Of a stretch of 64,000 bases of DNA, positions 14,283 through 23,162 are shown in pieces. The notes beneath the pieces are model-generated. The model was not told the DNA's origin, did no database searches, and saw only the letters and a program-made list of their open reading frames with translations. The position numbers and the translations under genes are program-made. This DNA comes from Nocardia sp. CC227C (lineage in GTDB: Bacteria > Actinomycetota > Actinomycetes > Mycobacteriales > Mycobacteriaceae): positions 186,001 through 250,000 of the forward strand of contig NZ_JASITE010000001.1 in NCBI RefSeq assembly GCF_030767025.1, read 5' to 3'. Numbering within the stretch: the stretch's first letter is position 1; every line of letters begins with the position of its first letter.

Positions 14283-14855
14283 TCAGGCGGTCTCGGTGAT
14301 CAGAGCGTCGACGGCTCCGTTCGGCAGCGCGACGACACCAGTGACCCTGGCCTGTAGACACAGGCCAGCCGACATCCACTGCTCCCAATCGAGCCCGTCC
14401 TCCTCATCGAGGTAGCCTTCCAGCCCCTCGCCGCCGGGTTCGGCCTCCCGCCCCAACTCGAAGTCGCGCAGCACATCCCCGTGCCTCGCGTAGACGAATC
14501 GCGAATCCAGATTCACCGTCCACAGCACACTGACCGCCCGGCCGTAAGTGCCCGAAAGACGTTGCGGCAAAGGTGGTGTACCGCCTGCGATGCCGACTTC
14601 TTCGAGCACCCACGTCCATTCACCGTTTTGCCCGGCGAACCGCATTCCCGCCGTGGCATCGGAGAACATCGACGACATCCACTCGTCGAAGTCCGCGTCC
14701 GCAGGCATGCGGGCACCTCGCGGCCGCACCGTGTGGAACCCATCGAGGATGGCAGAGACTTCGGTGGACGACACCAGCGTCAGGCACATGCCCAACGGGA
14801 ACCGATCCTCGATCTCGACCCATTCGAAATCCTGCTGATCCCACGAGTCAGCCAT
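14283..14855 (-). CDS. DUF6461-like protein of unknown function
   Basis: This 190-residue acidic protein has no signal peptide. Recognisable parts are FPLGMCLTLV, then WTWVLEEVGIAGG, LSGTYGRAVSVLWTVN and the C-terminal DWEQWMSAGLCLQARVTGV. The layout of a GxCLTLV strand, an ExNG-W segment and a conserved W in a vLWtVN strand recalls the DUF6461 family, which is frequent in Streptomyces and Nocardia. The function is unknown. The gene is convergent with the lipoprotein gene, with 22 bp between stops. Confidence 0.7.
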   Translation of the reverse strand: MADSWDQQDFEWVEIEDRFPLGMCLTLVSSTEVSAILDGFHTVRPRGARMPADADFDEWMSSMFSDATAGMRFAGQNGEWTWVLEEVGIAGGTPPLPQRLSGTYGRAVSVLWTVNLDSRFVYARHGDVLRDFELGREAEPGGEGLEGYLDEEDGLDWEQWMSAGLCLQARVTGVVALPNGAVDALITETA

Positions 14856-15021
14856 GCGGTCTCCTCACCGTTCATCTGCATCCGAGCAACGCGCTGCGAC
14901 AACGCGGCGTGGATTGCCGGGCCGTCGGGTTCGACGCCCGGTGGGTTAATCGCTGGCAATCGATGTCGACGTTACGCCCGGGGACCTCGAGTGTGGCCGC
15001 GAGTGGCGGTCGACCACCCGT

Positions 15022-15327
15022 GTGGGATCTTCAAGTAGTCTGATCTCCGCGGCCCGTCGGGCACCGAAGCACCGCTTCGCAACTCAGGTGCTCAACGGCG
15101 CACCGACCGGACCCTCTATGGCACAACTCGCCGTCGATGCCGCAGCGGACGCCCGGATCAAGTACATCAATGCCACGCTCGAGGGTGTCCCCACTGATCC
15201 GAACTCCCCCAACGGCAAGCTCTTGGCCCAAGCGCGCTCCAGGCGGGCGGCTATCGCGGCGACGGTCCGGTCCACGGCCGGATGGGGCGAGAAGCGGGCC
15301 GTGAGCGTGGGACGAGCCAAGTCATGA
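15022..15327 (+). CDS. Small hypothetical protein (weak)
   Basis: This is a 101-residue frame from a GTG, Ala/Arg-rich, with ARIKYINATLEGVPTDPNSP in the middle. Codons between about 15130 and 15270 have the third-position GC expected of real genes, but there is no clear ribosome site. Its end overlaps the minus-strand membrane peptide at 15251-15376. I recognise no family. Either this or the antisense peptide may be spurious. Confidence 0.3.
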   Translation: MGSSSSLISAARRAPKHRFATQVLNGAPTGPSMAQLAVDAAADARIKYINATLEGVPTDPNSPNGKLLAQARSRRAAIAATVRSTAGWGEKRAVSVGRAKS

Positions 15328-15376
15328 CGCCGCCGATGGTCGCACCGATCAGGAAAGGCAGCCAGTATGCGATCAT
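15251..15376 (-). CDS. 41-residue single-span membrane peptide
   Basis: The minus strand from an ATG at 15376 encodes one hydrophobic segment, IAYWLPFLIGATIGGVMTWL, followed by an Arg/Pro-rich tail. A ribosome site GAGGG lies 6 bp before the start. It is the third member of a minus-strand row of mini-genes (15919-15653, 15607-15434, 15376-15251), with gaps of 45 and 57 bp, which suggests an operon. No family is recognised. Confidence 0.45.
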   Translation of the reverse strand: MIAYWLPFLIGATIGGVMTWLVPRSRPASRPIRPWTGPSPR

Positions 15377-15433
15377 GGTGTCCCTCTTTCGGATTCGGGA
15401 TTGGGAGTGGTGCTCACCGGTCGCGGCGGCCCG

Positions 15434-15607
15434 TTATCGAGGTTCGATGGGTGCACCGAGCATGCGCTGCGCCGCGCGCAGGGTGCGGCATTCGTCGGGA
15501 TGGCATGCGCGGTGCAGCGCGCACGCCTCGGCCGCGTCGAGATGGTTCATCGCGCCGTCGTAGTCGCATCCGGCCAGGGCCAGTGCCCTGGGGGAGACGT
15601 ATTCCAT
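15434..15607 (-). CDS. 57-residue Cys/His-rich small protein
   Basis: The ATG at 15607 opens a frame of 57 codons with good codon bias. The protein has four Cys and two His (AGCDYDG, ACALHRACHPDEC), which could bind a metal. It lies in the mini-operon that diverges from the Scr1-type HTH gene. The family name is unknown to me. Similar small proteins commonly accompany Scr1/DUF397 loci in actinomycetes; that is from general knowledge, not a search. Confidence 0.6.
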   Translation of the reverse strand: MEYVSPRALALAGCDYDGAMNHLDAAEACALHRACHPDECRTLRAAQRMLGAPIEPR

Positions 15608-15652
15608 GGGGTTCGGCCTTTCGGTGGTTCGGGTGATGGACCGCCGCCGTGG

Positions 15653-15919
15653 TCAGTGCCGCGCTTCGGGGTGGTCTGGGGAGGCCAGGCGGGTCCTGAT
15701 TCCCGGGATGAAGGAGTTCGGACGGCTGAAGACCACTTCTTCGGGGCGGTCGGCGGGTTGCATGGTTCGCAGCAGGTACCGTGTACCGCAACGAAGTTCG
15801 ATAGTCGTGTCGGTAATGGAATTGATCCTGCTGCGGGACAAGACGATTCCACGGGTCTCGGACAACTCGACTACGTGCGCGTCGATTGTCACCCAGGTGG
15901 GAAGTGGGTCGGACGTCAT
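15653..15919 (-). CDS. 88-residue protein of the Scr1/DUF397 neighbourhood
   Basis: The 88-residue protein starts at an ATG at 15919 after GGAG. It is beta-rich: WVTIDAHVVELSETRGIVLS, then ITDTTIELRCGTRYLL. It ends in a Pro/Arg-rich tail. It is the first gene of the minus-strand mini-operon divergent from the HTH gene at 16160. No domain is recognised; a small barrel is possible. It is cytosolic. Confidence 0.6.
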   Translation of the reverse strand: MTSDPLPTWVTIDAHVVELSETRGIVLSRSRINSITDTTIELRCGTRYLLRTMQPADRPEEVVFSRPNSFIPGIRTRLASPDHPEARH

Positions 15920-16159
15920 GATCGAACTCCGCTTTCGGTGTCGTTGGGGGGTGGTCCATGGCTGAGCAAGCCCGCTGGATCGGCCGCTGAGGCCAGCCGG
16001 ATTTGCCTCCGGGCCTGCGGTTTCCGGTTTCTGAACACCCTCGAGTAGACACCCGCCCGGGCTATTCTGGAAGCTCCGCATCGAAGTTGATCCGTATCTC
16101 GTTGGGCAGCCAGCACGGTGCCGCCAGAACGGAGTGACCCGGATAGCGAGGCTAACGAT

Positions 16160-17050
16160 ATGGCGGGTTCCACCATCCCCCGGAGAGCGTTGGGCCGGAT
16201 ACTGCACGATCTGCGGATACAGGCCGGGAAGACGCAGTTGGCCGCAGGATTGATCATTGATGTTTCCCCACAGGTCATCGGCAGAATGGAGGACGGGATA
16301 CCCGTCAAGGTCAGCGGAGTGCAGGTGAAGGAACTGCTGAGATGTTATGGGGCAGAACAGGAAACGGCTGATCAGGTGCTGACGCTGTTCGATGAGGTGA
16401 AGGCAGCCAAGGGCGACCCGCGGGGTGGGTGGTGGCGCGCGTACAAGGATGTGACGAGCAGCCATTTCGACCACTACATGAATCTGGAAGAAGCCTGTAC
16501 CCGGTTGACCACTTTTCAGATGACGCTGCTGCCCGGCCTGCTCCAGACTCCCGGCTACCGCAGGTCGATGATCCTGGTGAAGGAGCCGGGGCGTTCCGCC
16601 CTCGACGTAGAGCGGGAGATCGAACTCGGCATTCGGAGGCGGATGCGTCTCCTGGAAGACCATGAGTTCGAGATGAATGTGTTTCTGTCCGAAGCGGTAC
16701 TGCGGCACCGGGTAGGCGGTCCGGCGGTGATGGCCGAACAGCTCAGGCACCTGGCCGATATCGGGCAGTCGCCGAACGTGACCATCCGGGTGGTACCGCG
16801 TGCCGCCGACGGCTACATCGGCCTGGTGGTCGGACAGTTCACCCTGTTCGAGTTCCCCGCACTGCGGCACAGCGGATTACAGGAGCCGCCGGTCGCCTTC
16901 GTCGAAGTCTTCACCGGCGCGCTGTTCTTCGAGGACGACGAGATGATCGAGAAGTACCGGACGGCGGTGGCGGACATCGCTGCGGTGGCGTTGGATGAGG
17001 GAGATACCAGACACATGGTTCTAGATTTCGCGAAGGAGTACTCGGCGTGA
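16160..17050 (+). CDS. XRE-family HTH regulator with Scr1-type domain (DUF5753)
   Basis: This 296-residue regulator has an N-terminal XRE helix-turn-helix (RRALGRILHDLRIQAGKTQL, then VSPQVIGRMEDG). A long Scr1/DUF5753 domain follows, with YMNLEEACTRLTTFQMTLLP, the invariant-looking LLPGLLQTPGYRR, IRRRMRLLED, LSEAVLRHRVGG and FTLFEFP. Such proteins form a pair with DUF397 proteins, described as regulator and partner in Streptomyces development (WhiJ-like, Scr1/Scr2). I chose the ATG at 16160; the open frame upstream to 16118 has no homology-like sequence. The GTGA overlap with the next gene shows translational coupling. Confidence 0.9.
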   Translation: MAGSTIPRRALGRILHDLRIQAGKTQLAAGLIIDVSPQVIGRMEDGIPVKVSGVQVKELLRCYGAEQETADQVLTLFDEVKAAKGDPRGGWWRAYKDVTSSHFDHYMNLEEACTRLTTFQMTLLPGLLQTPGYRRSMILVKEPGRSALDVEREIELGIRRRMRLLEDHEFEMNVFLSEAVLRHRVGGPAVMAEQLRHLADIGQSPNVTIRVVPRAADGYIGLVVGQFTLFEFPALRHSGLQEPPVAFVEVFTGALFFEDDEMIEKYRTAVADIAAVALDEGDTRHMVLDFAKEYSA

Positions 17051-17256
17051 GTGAGACCCCATCCGCAGTGCGGTGGTTCAAGAGCAGCCACAGCCAGCCG
17101 CAGGGCGACTGTGTCGAGGCCGCGCACCTTCCGGGGGGTGCGGTCGGGGTGCGCGACAGCAAGGACATAGCCGGTGCGGTGCTGGTATTCGGCGGTCCCG
17201 AGTGGGACGACTTCACCGCGGCCGTCCGGTCGGGCGAGTTCGATATGCCCGGGTGA
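17047..17256 (+). CDS. DUF397-domain small protein
   Basis: The 69-residue protein carries the complete DUF397 pattern: WFKSSHSQPQGDCVEAAHL, then VGVRDSKDIAG and WDDFTAAVRSGEFD. It starts at a GTG overlapping the stop of the HTH gene. In WhiJ-like systems the DUF397 partner modulates the HTH regulator, so this pair is probably a small regulatory module. It is cytosolic. Confidence 0.93.
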   Translation: MSETPSAVRWFKSSHSQPQGDCVEAAHLPGGAVGVRDSKDIAGAVLVFGGPEWDDFTAAVRSGEFDMPG

Positions 17257-17443
17257 GAGATCGCGAAGGCACCCTGTCCAGTCGTCGCCCAGCACGGCAA
17301 TCTTGGTCTTGACACGCCAGACCTGGGCGTTCACGTGATGAAGGACAGGGGGAGACACGCGGCGGTCGCGACATCCGCCGCGCGGCAGTATCGCACCACC
17401 GGATGATGCGCCCGATCGGGTGCGGGGACAAGGGGGTCTCGGG

Positions 17444-17773
17444 TCAGGGGGTGTAGGACTCGTGAATCCAGTCGCAGCCGTCGACGGTGATGACATCGCC
17501 TTCGTCGAGCCGCACGTAGGACGGGCCTTCGTATGCCTGGATGTCGATGAGTTCGGACGAGGTGGCGCCCTTGTACGGGAGCCACTCGATGAAGCAATAT
17601 CCGTAGTCGTCGGGGCCCGGCCCGGTAGTGCTGTAGAGACCGGCAAGCACGTCCTCGCCGACGACCTGGGTGCCCTCATTGAGCCATGTGCGCGGGGTGG
17701 CGTGTGCGGTGCCGGCGGTGATCAGTACGGCCGCCGCTGCCGCGGTGACGAGGGTGAGAGTGCTGCGCATCAT
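17444..17773 (-). CDS. Small secreted protein
   Basis: The precursor of about 109 residues has a Sec signal (MMRSTLTLVTAAAAAVLITA, cleaved near AHA-TP). The acidic mature domain contains two Cys, GYCFIEWLPYKG and VDGCDWIHE, likely forming one disulfide. The family is unknown. The start is either of the two adjacent ATGs at 17773 and 17770; a further ATG at 17797 is possible. A good promoter precedes it. Confidence 0.7.
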   Translation of the reverse strand: MMRSTLTLVTAAAAAVLITAGTAHATPRTWLNEGTQVVGEDVLAGLYSTTGPGPDDYGYCFIEWLPYKGATSSELIDIQAYEGPSYVRLDEGDVITVDGCDWIHESYTP

Positions 17774-17852
17774 GTGCCGAATCTTTCTGTGATGCAATCT
17801 GATCGGGAAACGCGGTGCCGAGAACCGAGTCGGTGTCCGCTGGTGCCGCCCA

Positions 17853-17882
17853 ACACTAGGCGGACTGTGAAAACAATGTCAA
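17853..17882 (-). promoter_or_regulatory. Sigma-70-type promoter of the secreted protein gene
   Basis: On the minus strand a consensus -35 TTGACA (17877-17882) and a -10 TAGTGT (17853-17858) are 18 bp apart, 80 bp upstream of the start. Next to the -35 an A/T-rich half-palindrome (17880-17894) resembles one half of a Zur/Fur box but matches only about 10 of 15 positions. Confidence 0.6.
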
Positions 17883-18039
17883 TCATAATTTTCAGATTTG
17901 ACTTCCGCTCGTGTCTTGATGCAGGGTTCGGGGCGGCCGACGGCCCCGTCGGCGATTCCGTTCGCACGTCCGGCTCCGGCCGGATCACCGCGTCCGGTAC
18001 TGTCACCGCACAACGACATCAGGGTGAGGACAAGGGCGA

Positions 18040-20865
18040 ATGAAGGCGTCGGAGACAACATTCGCTGCACTGGTCCAGGGGGAGAAGCAGTTTCAGATCC
18101 CGCTGTACCAGCGCACGTATTCGTGGACGGACAAGCAGCTGGCGCAGCTGTGGAACGACATCTGTGAGCAGGCCGACCTCTTGGCCGAGGGGGATCGCAG
18201 CACGACGCATTTCTGCGGGTCGGTGGTGCTCGCGCCGTCACCGCTGAACGATGCGAGCTTCGCGCGCTGGCTGGTGGTGGACGGCCAACAGCGGTTGACG
18301 ACATTGAGCCTGGCGCTGGCCGCGATTCGCGACCACGTCGCGGCCACCGATGCGCGACAGCGGGAACGAATCGACGAGCAGTACCTGATCAACAAGTTTC
18401 AGGATGGGGACGGATACTTCCGGTTGCTGCCGACTCAGGCCGACCGTGGAGCCTACGGCGAGCATATTCGCAACACCCATGGCGGCAGTGGCGGGGAACG
18501 AGTCGGATCGGCGTACCGATTCTTCCGGCAGGCGCTCGTCGCCGCCGCGGAGGATCCGGCGGAGCCGCGAGATGTATCGCATATCGAGAAGGCGATCACC
18601 ACGCGCCTGACCCTGGTTCAGGTGGTTGCCGACCGGGATGACAATGTTCATCGAATCTTCGAGTCGCTCAACAACACTGGACTGAAGCTGTCGCAGGCCG
18701 ACCTGCTGCGCAACTACCTGTTCATGCGGTTGCCGACCCGCGGTGAGTACGTCTACCAGACCTATTGGCTTCCGTTGCAGCGCAGCCTGACCAATGAGCA
18801 GTTGGAGCACTTGATGTGGCTGCAACTGGTGCTCGACGGCGGCGTGCGGGTGCGCCGCCAAGACATGTATTCGGCACAGCAGCGGCGCTTCATTCGCGAC
18901 GGGGAGTCCGAAGCGGATATCGAAGCGTATGTGCGGGAGCTGCATCGCCGAGCACAGCAGTTCCGGCGCATTGCCGAGCCGGAGCGCGAGCCGGACCTCG
19001 AGGTGCGTCGCTCGCTGCGCCGCATCGACCAGTGGCAGGCCGCGACCACGCATCCCGTATTGATGATGTTGCTGGACAAACGCGAAACCGGGGAGATCTC
19101 CTCGGCCGAGCTGGCGCGTGCGCTGTCCTACATCGAGTCCTTCCTGATCCGCCGTATGATCTGCCAGCGCCCGACGCAGGGGTTGAACCGCATCTTCCAA
19201 GAACTGCCGGGGCAGCTCCCCGAAGGCATGTCGGTGGTCGACGGATTGCGACACGCGCTGTCGGGTCCCCGCCGCTACTGGTCGACCGATGCCGAGCTGC
19301 GGGAGGCCATCGCCACCAAACCCTTCTTCTGGCAGGGAAAGTGGGAGCAGCGACGGTTGGTGCTGCAACGCCTCGAGGAAAGCTATGAGCATCCGGAACC
19401 GGTGGACTTCACGAATTCGAAACTGACCATCGAACACGTGCTGCCCCAGCAGCCCGGGGACGAGTGGCTCGAGATGTTGGCGGCCGACACCGACACCGGT
19501 GAAACCGCGCAGGAGCTGCATGAGCGCCTCGTGCACACGCTGGGCAACCTGACGCTCACCGCCGAGAATTCGCGGCTGTCGAATCATCCGTTCCAGCGCA
19601 AGCAGGACCTGCTGGCGGGCAGCCACCTGGAGATGAATCGCCGGATCGCCGCGACCTCACGGTGGGGTGCGAGGGAGATTGCCGCGCGCGCCGCCGAACT
19701 CGCCGACCAGGCGATCAAGCTGTGGCCCGGGCCGATCGCGCCCACCGGCCGAGCCGAGGTCGCCCGTGACTGGAGTGTGCTGCATCGCGCATTGACCGTG
19801 TTGCCGACGGGCACGTGGACGTCCCTCGCCGACCTCGCGGCACTGCTCGGCTCCAGCCCGGTCGAGGTCGGCCAGCAGCTGACGCGTGCGGTCCCCAACG
19901 CGCACCGCGTGCTCGATCACACCGGTAGGGTCGCAGCGGGGTCGCGTTGGTCGGAGGGGCTGGACCCGGGCGACATCGTGGCGGCGCTGCGGGCCGACGG
20001 CATCAGCGTGAGCGCCGCGGACGTGGCCGCGGCGAGCCAGCGTCTGTCCACCCGTGATCTCGCTGATCTGCTCGGTATGACCGACTCGGAGGGTGCTGCG
20101 TTGCCGAAGGTCACGACCGCGGTCGCGGGCGAGCGTCGTGATCGGTTCGAATCGCAACTCCAGGACAACAATCCGGCGGCGGTCGTGGACTCCGTGCATT
20201 CCCTCCTCGAGTTCTGGGAATCCGTCGGCGGCCACCTCGATTTCGGTTCCGGGGCCAAGTCCACCAGCTGCTTCCTCATGTTGGAAAGGGAATCCGCCGA
20301 ACCGATCTGGCCGGTGGTCATCTATCCCGGCAGTGGCGGTCCGGGGAAGCTCGAAGTGGTGTTCCAGCACCTCGCGGGGCGAGAACCGTTCACCGACACC
20401 GAATTACGGCACGAGTTCCGGATTCGCCTCAATGATCTGCCCGGCGTCGACATCCCGGAGGGCAAACTGACTCTGCGCCCCGGTATCGCACTGACGGCGA
20501 TCATCGAGCCGACCGAGCACAAGCTATTGTGCGCTGCGCTGCTCTGGTTCCGTGATGTCGCGCTCGGCGTCCTGCCCGGTGCCTCCGTCGCACCGGGTCC
20601 GTGGAACGCGAATCCGGATCTGCTGTCGCCAGCGGTGGTCGCGCTGCTGACCGCTGTTGAGCAGCGCGGAATCGGCGCACCCGAATTCGGAATCGAACTG
20701 GGAGTGCATCATTGGCCGGTGGAGGCGGTGTGGCCGGAACACCGGGTGGTGCTGGTCGAGGGTGCGGACGCCGACCGTGACGCAGGGCTGGCCGCTGAGG
20801 GGTATCAGGTCGTCGGTGTGGAGGGCGCGGTACCCGAACATGTGGTGAGCCTGCTGACGCGGTAG
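18040..20865 (+). CDS. GmrSD-type DUF262/DUF1524 defence protein with extra C-terminal modules
   Basis: The protein has 941 residues. The N-terminal DUF262 (GmrS-like) has FQIPLYQRTYSW at about 18-29 and VVDGQQRLTTL at about 80, the ParB-like NTPase motif. DUF1524 (GmrD-like HNH nuclease) follows with LTIEHVLPQQ near 463 and LGNLTLTAENSRLSNHPF near 502. GmrSD proteins are type IV restriction enzymes that cleave modified (glucosylated-hmC) phage DNA. This one continues about 380 residues further. Residues ~575-640 look like an alkyltransferase-like winged helix (LTVLPTGTWTSLADLAALLG), and an uncharacterised C-terminal region with GFRIRLNDLPG-like strands follows. It starts the defence island; the ATG follows GAGGACAAGGG. 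It is convergent with the UvrD-like gene. Confidence 0.88.
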   Translation: MKASETTFAALVQGEKQFQIPLYQRTYSWTDKQLAQLWNDICEQADLLAEGDRSTTHFCGSVVLAPSPLNDASFARWLVVDGQQRLTTLSLALAAIRDHVAATDARQRERIDEQYLINKFQDGDGYFRLLPTQADRGAYGEHIRNTHGGSGGERVGSAYRFFRQALVAAAEDPAEPRDVSHIEKAITTRLTLVQVVADRDDNVHRIFESLNNTGLKLSQADLLRNYLFMRLPTRGEYVYQTYWLPLQRSLTNEQLEHLMWLQLVLDGGVRVRRQDMYSAQQRRFIRDGESEADIEAYVRELHRRAQQFRRIAEPEREPDLEVRRSLRRIDQWQAATTHPVLMMLLDKRETGEISSAELARALSYIESFLIRRMICQRPTQGLNRIFQELPGQLPEGMSVVDGLRHALSGPRRYWSTDAELREAIATKPFFWQGKWEQRRLVLQRLEESYEHPEPVDFTNSKLTIEHVLPQQPGDEWLEMLAADTDTGETAQELHERLVHTLGNLTLTAENSRLSNHPFQRKQDLLAGSHLEMNRRIAATSRWGAREIAARAAELADQAIKLWPGPIAPTGRAEVARDWSVLHRALTVLPTGTWTSLADLAALLGSSPVEVGQQLTRAVPNAHRVLDHTGRVAAGSRWSEGLDPGDIVAALRADGISVSAADVAAASQRLSTRDLADLLGMTDSEGAALPKVTTAVAGERRDRFESQLQDNNPAAVVDSVHSLLEFWESVGGHLDFGSGAKSTSCFLMLERESAEPIWPVVIYPGSGGPGKLEVVFQHLAGREPFTDTELRHEFRIRLNDLPGVDIPEGKLTLRPGIALTAIIEPTEHKLLCAALLWFRDVALGVLPGASVAPGPWNANPDLLSPAVVALLTAVEQRGIGAPEFGIELGVHHWPVEAVWPEHRVVLVEGADADRDAGLAAEGYQVVGVEGAVPEHVVSLLTR

Positions 20866-20894
20866 TCGCGCGGCCGAGCGTCACCCGAGCATTC

Positions 20895-20915
20895 GGTGCC
20901 GCGGCATGCGGCACC
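20895..20915. terminator. Bidirectional terminator hairpin
   Basis: An 8-bp stem GGTGCCGC/GCGGCACC with a 5-nt loop sits in the 56-bp gap between the convergent GmrSD-like and helicase genes. Confidence 0.65.
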
Positions 20916-20921
20916 CTCACC

Positions 20922-23150
20922 TCAGTTCAGCAGTTCGGACTTCTTCCCGTTCCAGGTGACCACCAATTCATCGCGCGCCCGGCTGGCGGCGACGTACAGC
21001 AGTGAACGCTCCCGGAGCAGCGCCTCGTCGCGCTCCTCCTCGGGAACGCCGCGCAGGATATCGGCCGCGGGCATGTGCCGTTCGCTGACTCCGGCGAGAA
21101 TGACGCGTGAGAATTCCATGCCCTTGGACCGATGCATGGTGAGCACCTGTACGGCACCGGGCCGTGCCGGAGCGCGGTCGAGTGCTTGCGCGGCGATGTC
21201 GCGCTCGAGGAGGGCCGCGACGAACCGGTCGCGATCGTGCTGGCTCCGAGTCAGCACGGCGACGGTGTTCGGCTCGGCGCCCTCGTCGAGCCACGTCCAC
21301 ACCAGGTCGGTGACGCGATCGAACTCCTCGGTGGGCGTTTCGCACTCGACCAGCTGGGGATTCGGTCCCAGCCGGGCGGATCGGTAGCCATGGGTGGATT
21401 CCTCGCCCTGCTCGAGGTCGTGGTACTCACCGCCGGTGAGGACGTTCACCGCGAAGTGCAGATTCTGCGCCGTGGTCCGATAGTTCAGCGTCAGCCTGCG
21501 GGATCGGCCGACGATCTTGATTCCGAACCGGGACAGCACCACGGGTTGCCCGTAGATTCGCTGATGCGAATCCTCCGCTATGAACAGGTCATTGGGGCCT
21601 TCGGCGACCAGGGCCCGCAGTAGCGCCCAATGCGTGGCATGCAGATCCTGGGCCTCGTCCACGAGAACATGGTCGGCGAGAAACGGATGGTCCGAGCCGG
21701 CGCGCTGCCGCAGGTACTCGGCCGCCACCGCCAGGACCTCGGGAAAGCTGAGGCTCCCGTCCCGGCGGCTCGTCTTGCGGAACGCTTCCACCAGCGTCCA
21801 TACCGACAGCCGCTGGGACCGGCTGAGCCGGACACCGCGGCCGGCACGCGCGACCTTCGCGTACTGCTCGGCATTCGTCACCTGATTGGCGAGGATGACG
21901 GAGACATACTCGTTCTCGAGAAAACCAGGATTGGCCAGACGCGGCTCCAGACCGCTCTTCACCGACTTGGCGACCGCTCGCCACACCTGATCCGTGTGCG
22001 TGCGCTGCCCCGTTACAGCGAAGTCGCCCGGGCCGAGTACCGTGCGGAGAGCCGCGCCCAGATCGGTGGCGATGTGCAGCACGGCCCCGGCGAGCTTGTC
22101 GATGCCCGCCACATACACGCCGGGCTCGCCCAGCCGCCGCGCGATCCGCACGTCGGGATCGAGCGCTCGCAGGTCCGCCTCGAGCCCGAGGGCGAGGGTC
22201 TTGTTGTATGTGGTCAGAATGATGCGCGCATTCGGGTCGCGTGCGGCCAGCATTCTCGCTCGATGGATCGTCACGACTGTCTTGCCGGTCCCCGCTCCGC
22301 CGGACAGCCGGAACGGGCCACCGAAATCCCGTTCGACGTAGGTGCGCTGCTCGGGATGCAGGAAGGTGCGCCAGGCCGCGAAATCGCCGCCCTCGAGTAC
22401 GCGGCGCAGCTCCTCATTGCTGTCGATGAGCGTGAACTGCATCCGCGACGCCGCGCTGTCGAGCGCGTCGACGATCCGGTCATCCTCGCCGAGGGTGAGG
22501 TCGAGTGGCTTCGCGGTGAATCCGAGTTTGTCCCGAATGTCGTCGATGCCGGTGCCGCAGGCCAGTTCGAGTAGCGCACTGCCCTGCCAGCCGCCGACGT
22601 CGGCCGCGATTTCGTTGAGTACGTAGTCGTCGGCCGCCGCGAGCGCGCGTTCGGCGAGGTCGGTCGGCAGCCCCAACCGATCGGTGAGGTCCGCCAACGT
22701 GAAGCCGACCTCGGCGAGGTAAGGGACTGCGTCATTTCGGATGATCTTGCCGATCTGCCCGGTGTGGTCGTGCACAACGGAAGCCCGGCGGCGATCGGGC
22801 TTCCCATCCGGTTCCCCGAGAATGGCTTCCAGCACATTGTTCACGGGGTTGACCCGCAGCGTCGACTTGGCCGCCATGGCTATCGCCTCGTCGTGCGGCC
22901 AAGTGCCCAGATAGACGTAGTACCTCTCCCCGGCTGAACTGTCCACCCGGAACAGCACTGCGCGGAACTGTAGGTCGACCCGCCCGGTTCGGACTCGGGG
23001 ATCGACCGAGTTCCTGATCGGTTCGATATGCAATCCCGGTGTGGTGTCGTTGGTTTGGATCTTCTGCAGGAAATCGAACACCTTGCTCTTGAGCGACCCG
23101 TCGAGCCTCGGCATCGACTTGTTGTGGGTTCCCATCACAACGTACGGCAT
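20922..23150 (-). CDS. UvrD/Rep-like SF1A helicase with RelE-like N-terminal domain
   Basis: The protein has 742 residues. Residues 1-110 resemble a RelE/ParE toxin fold (FLQKIQTNDTTPGLHIEPI, RTGRVDLQFRAVLFRV, YYVYLGTWPHDEAI), a domain seen fused to UvrD-like proteins. The helicase core has Walker A FRLSGGAGTGKT near 285, ADHVLVDEAQDLH near 497, LTLNYRTT, motif V LTMHRSKGMEFSRVILAG and motif VI LLYVAASRARDELVV. The segment between them carries no recognisable nuclease. It begins 12 bp after the ImmA/IrrE gene, and a good ribosome site GGGGG precedes the ATG, so the two form one operon. A defence or DNA-repair role is likely from context; the toxin-like domain may sense or cleave RNA, which is speculation. 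Confidence 0.87.
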   Translation of the reverse strand: MPYVVMGTHNKSMPRLDGSLKSKVFDFLQKIQTNDTTPGLHIEPIRNSVDPRVRTGRVDLQFRAVLFRVDSSAGERYYVYLGTWPHDEAIAMAAKSTLRVNPVNNVLEAILGEPDGKPDRRRASVVHDHTGQIGKIIRNDAVPYLAEVGFTLADLTDRLGLPTDLAERALAAADDYVLNEIAADVGGWQGSALLELACGTGIDDIRDKLGFTAKPLDLTLGEDDRIVDALDSAASRMQFTLIDSNEELRRVLEGGDFAAWRTFLHPEQRTYVERDFGGPFRLSGGAGTGKTVVTIHRARMLAARDPNARIILTTYNKTLALGLEADLRALDPDVRIARRLGEPGVYVAGIDKLAGAVLHIATDLGAALRTVLGPGDFAVTGQRTHTDQVWRAVAKSVKSGLEPRLANPGFLENEYVSVILANQVTNAEQYAKVARAGRGVRLSRSQRLSVWTLVEAFRKTSRRDGSLSFPEVLAVAAEYLRQRAGSDHPFLADHVLVDEAQDLHATHWALLRALVAEGPNDLFIAEDSHQRIYGQPVVLSRFGIKIVGRSRRLTLNYRTTAQNLHFAVNVLTGGEYHDLEQGEESTHGYRSARLGPNPQLVECETPTEEFDRVTDLVWTWLDEGAEPNTVAVLTRSQHDRDRFVAALLERDIAAQALDRAPARPGAVQVLTMHRSKGMEFSRVILAGVSERHMPAADILRGVPEEERDEALLRERSLLYVAASRARDELVVTWNGKKSELLN

Positions 23151-23162
23151 CCCAGGCCCCCT

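Noticed and set aside
15401..16048. Plus-strand 215-codon frame across the mini-genes
   Set aside because: It is antisense to two mini-genes with ribosome sites and good codon bias.
17880..17894. Zur or Fur box at the secreted protein promoter
   Set aside because: It agrees with the Zur pattern at only about 10 of 15 positions and one arm is lost.
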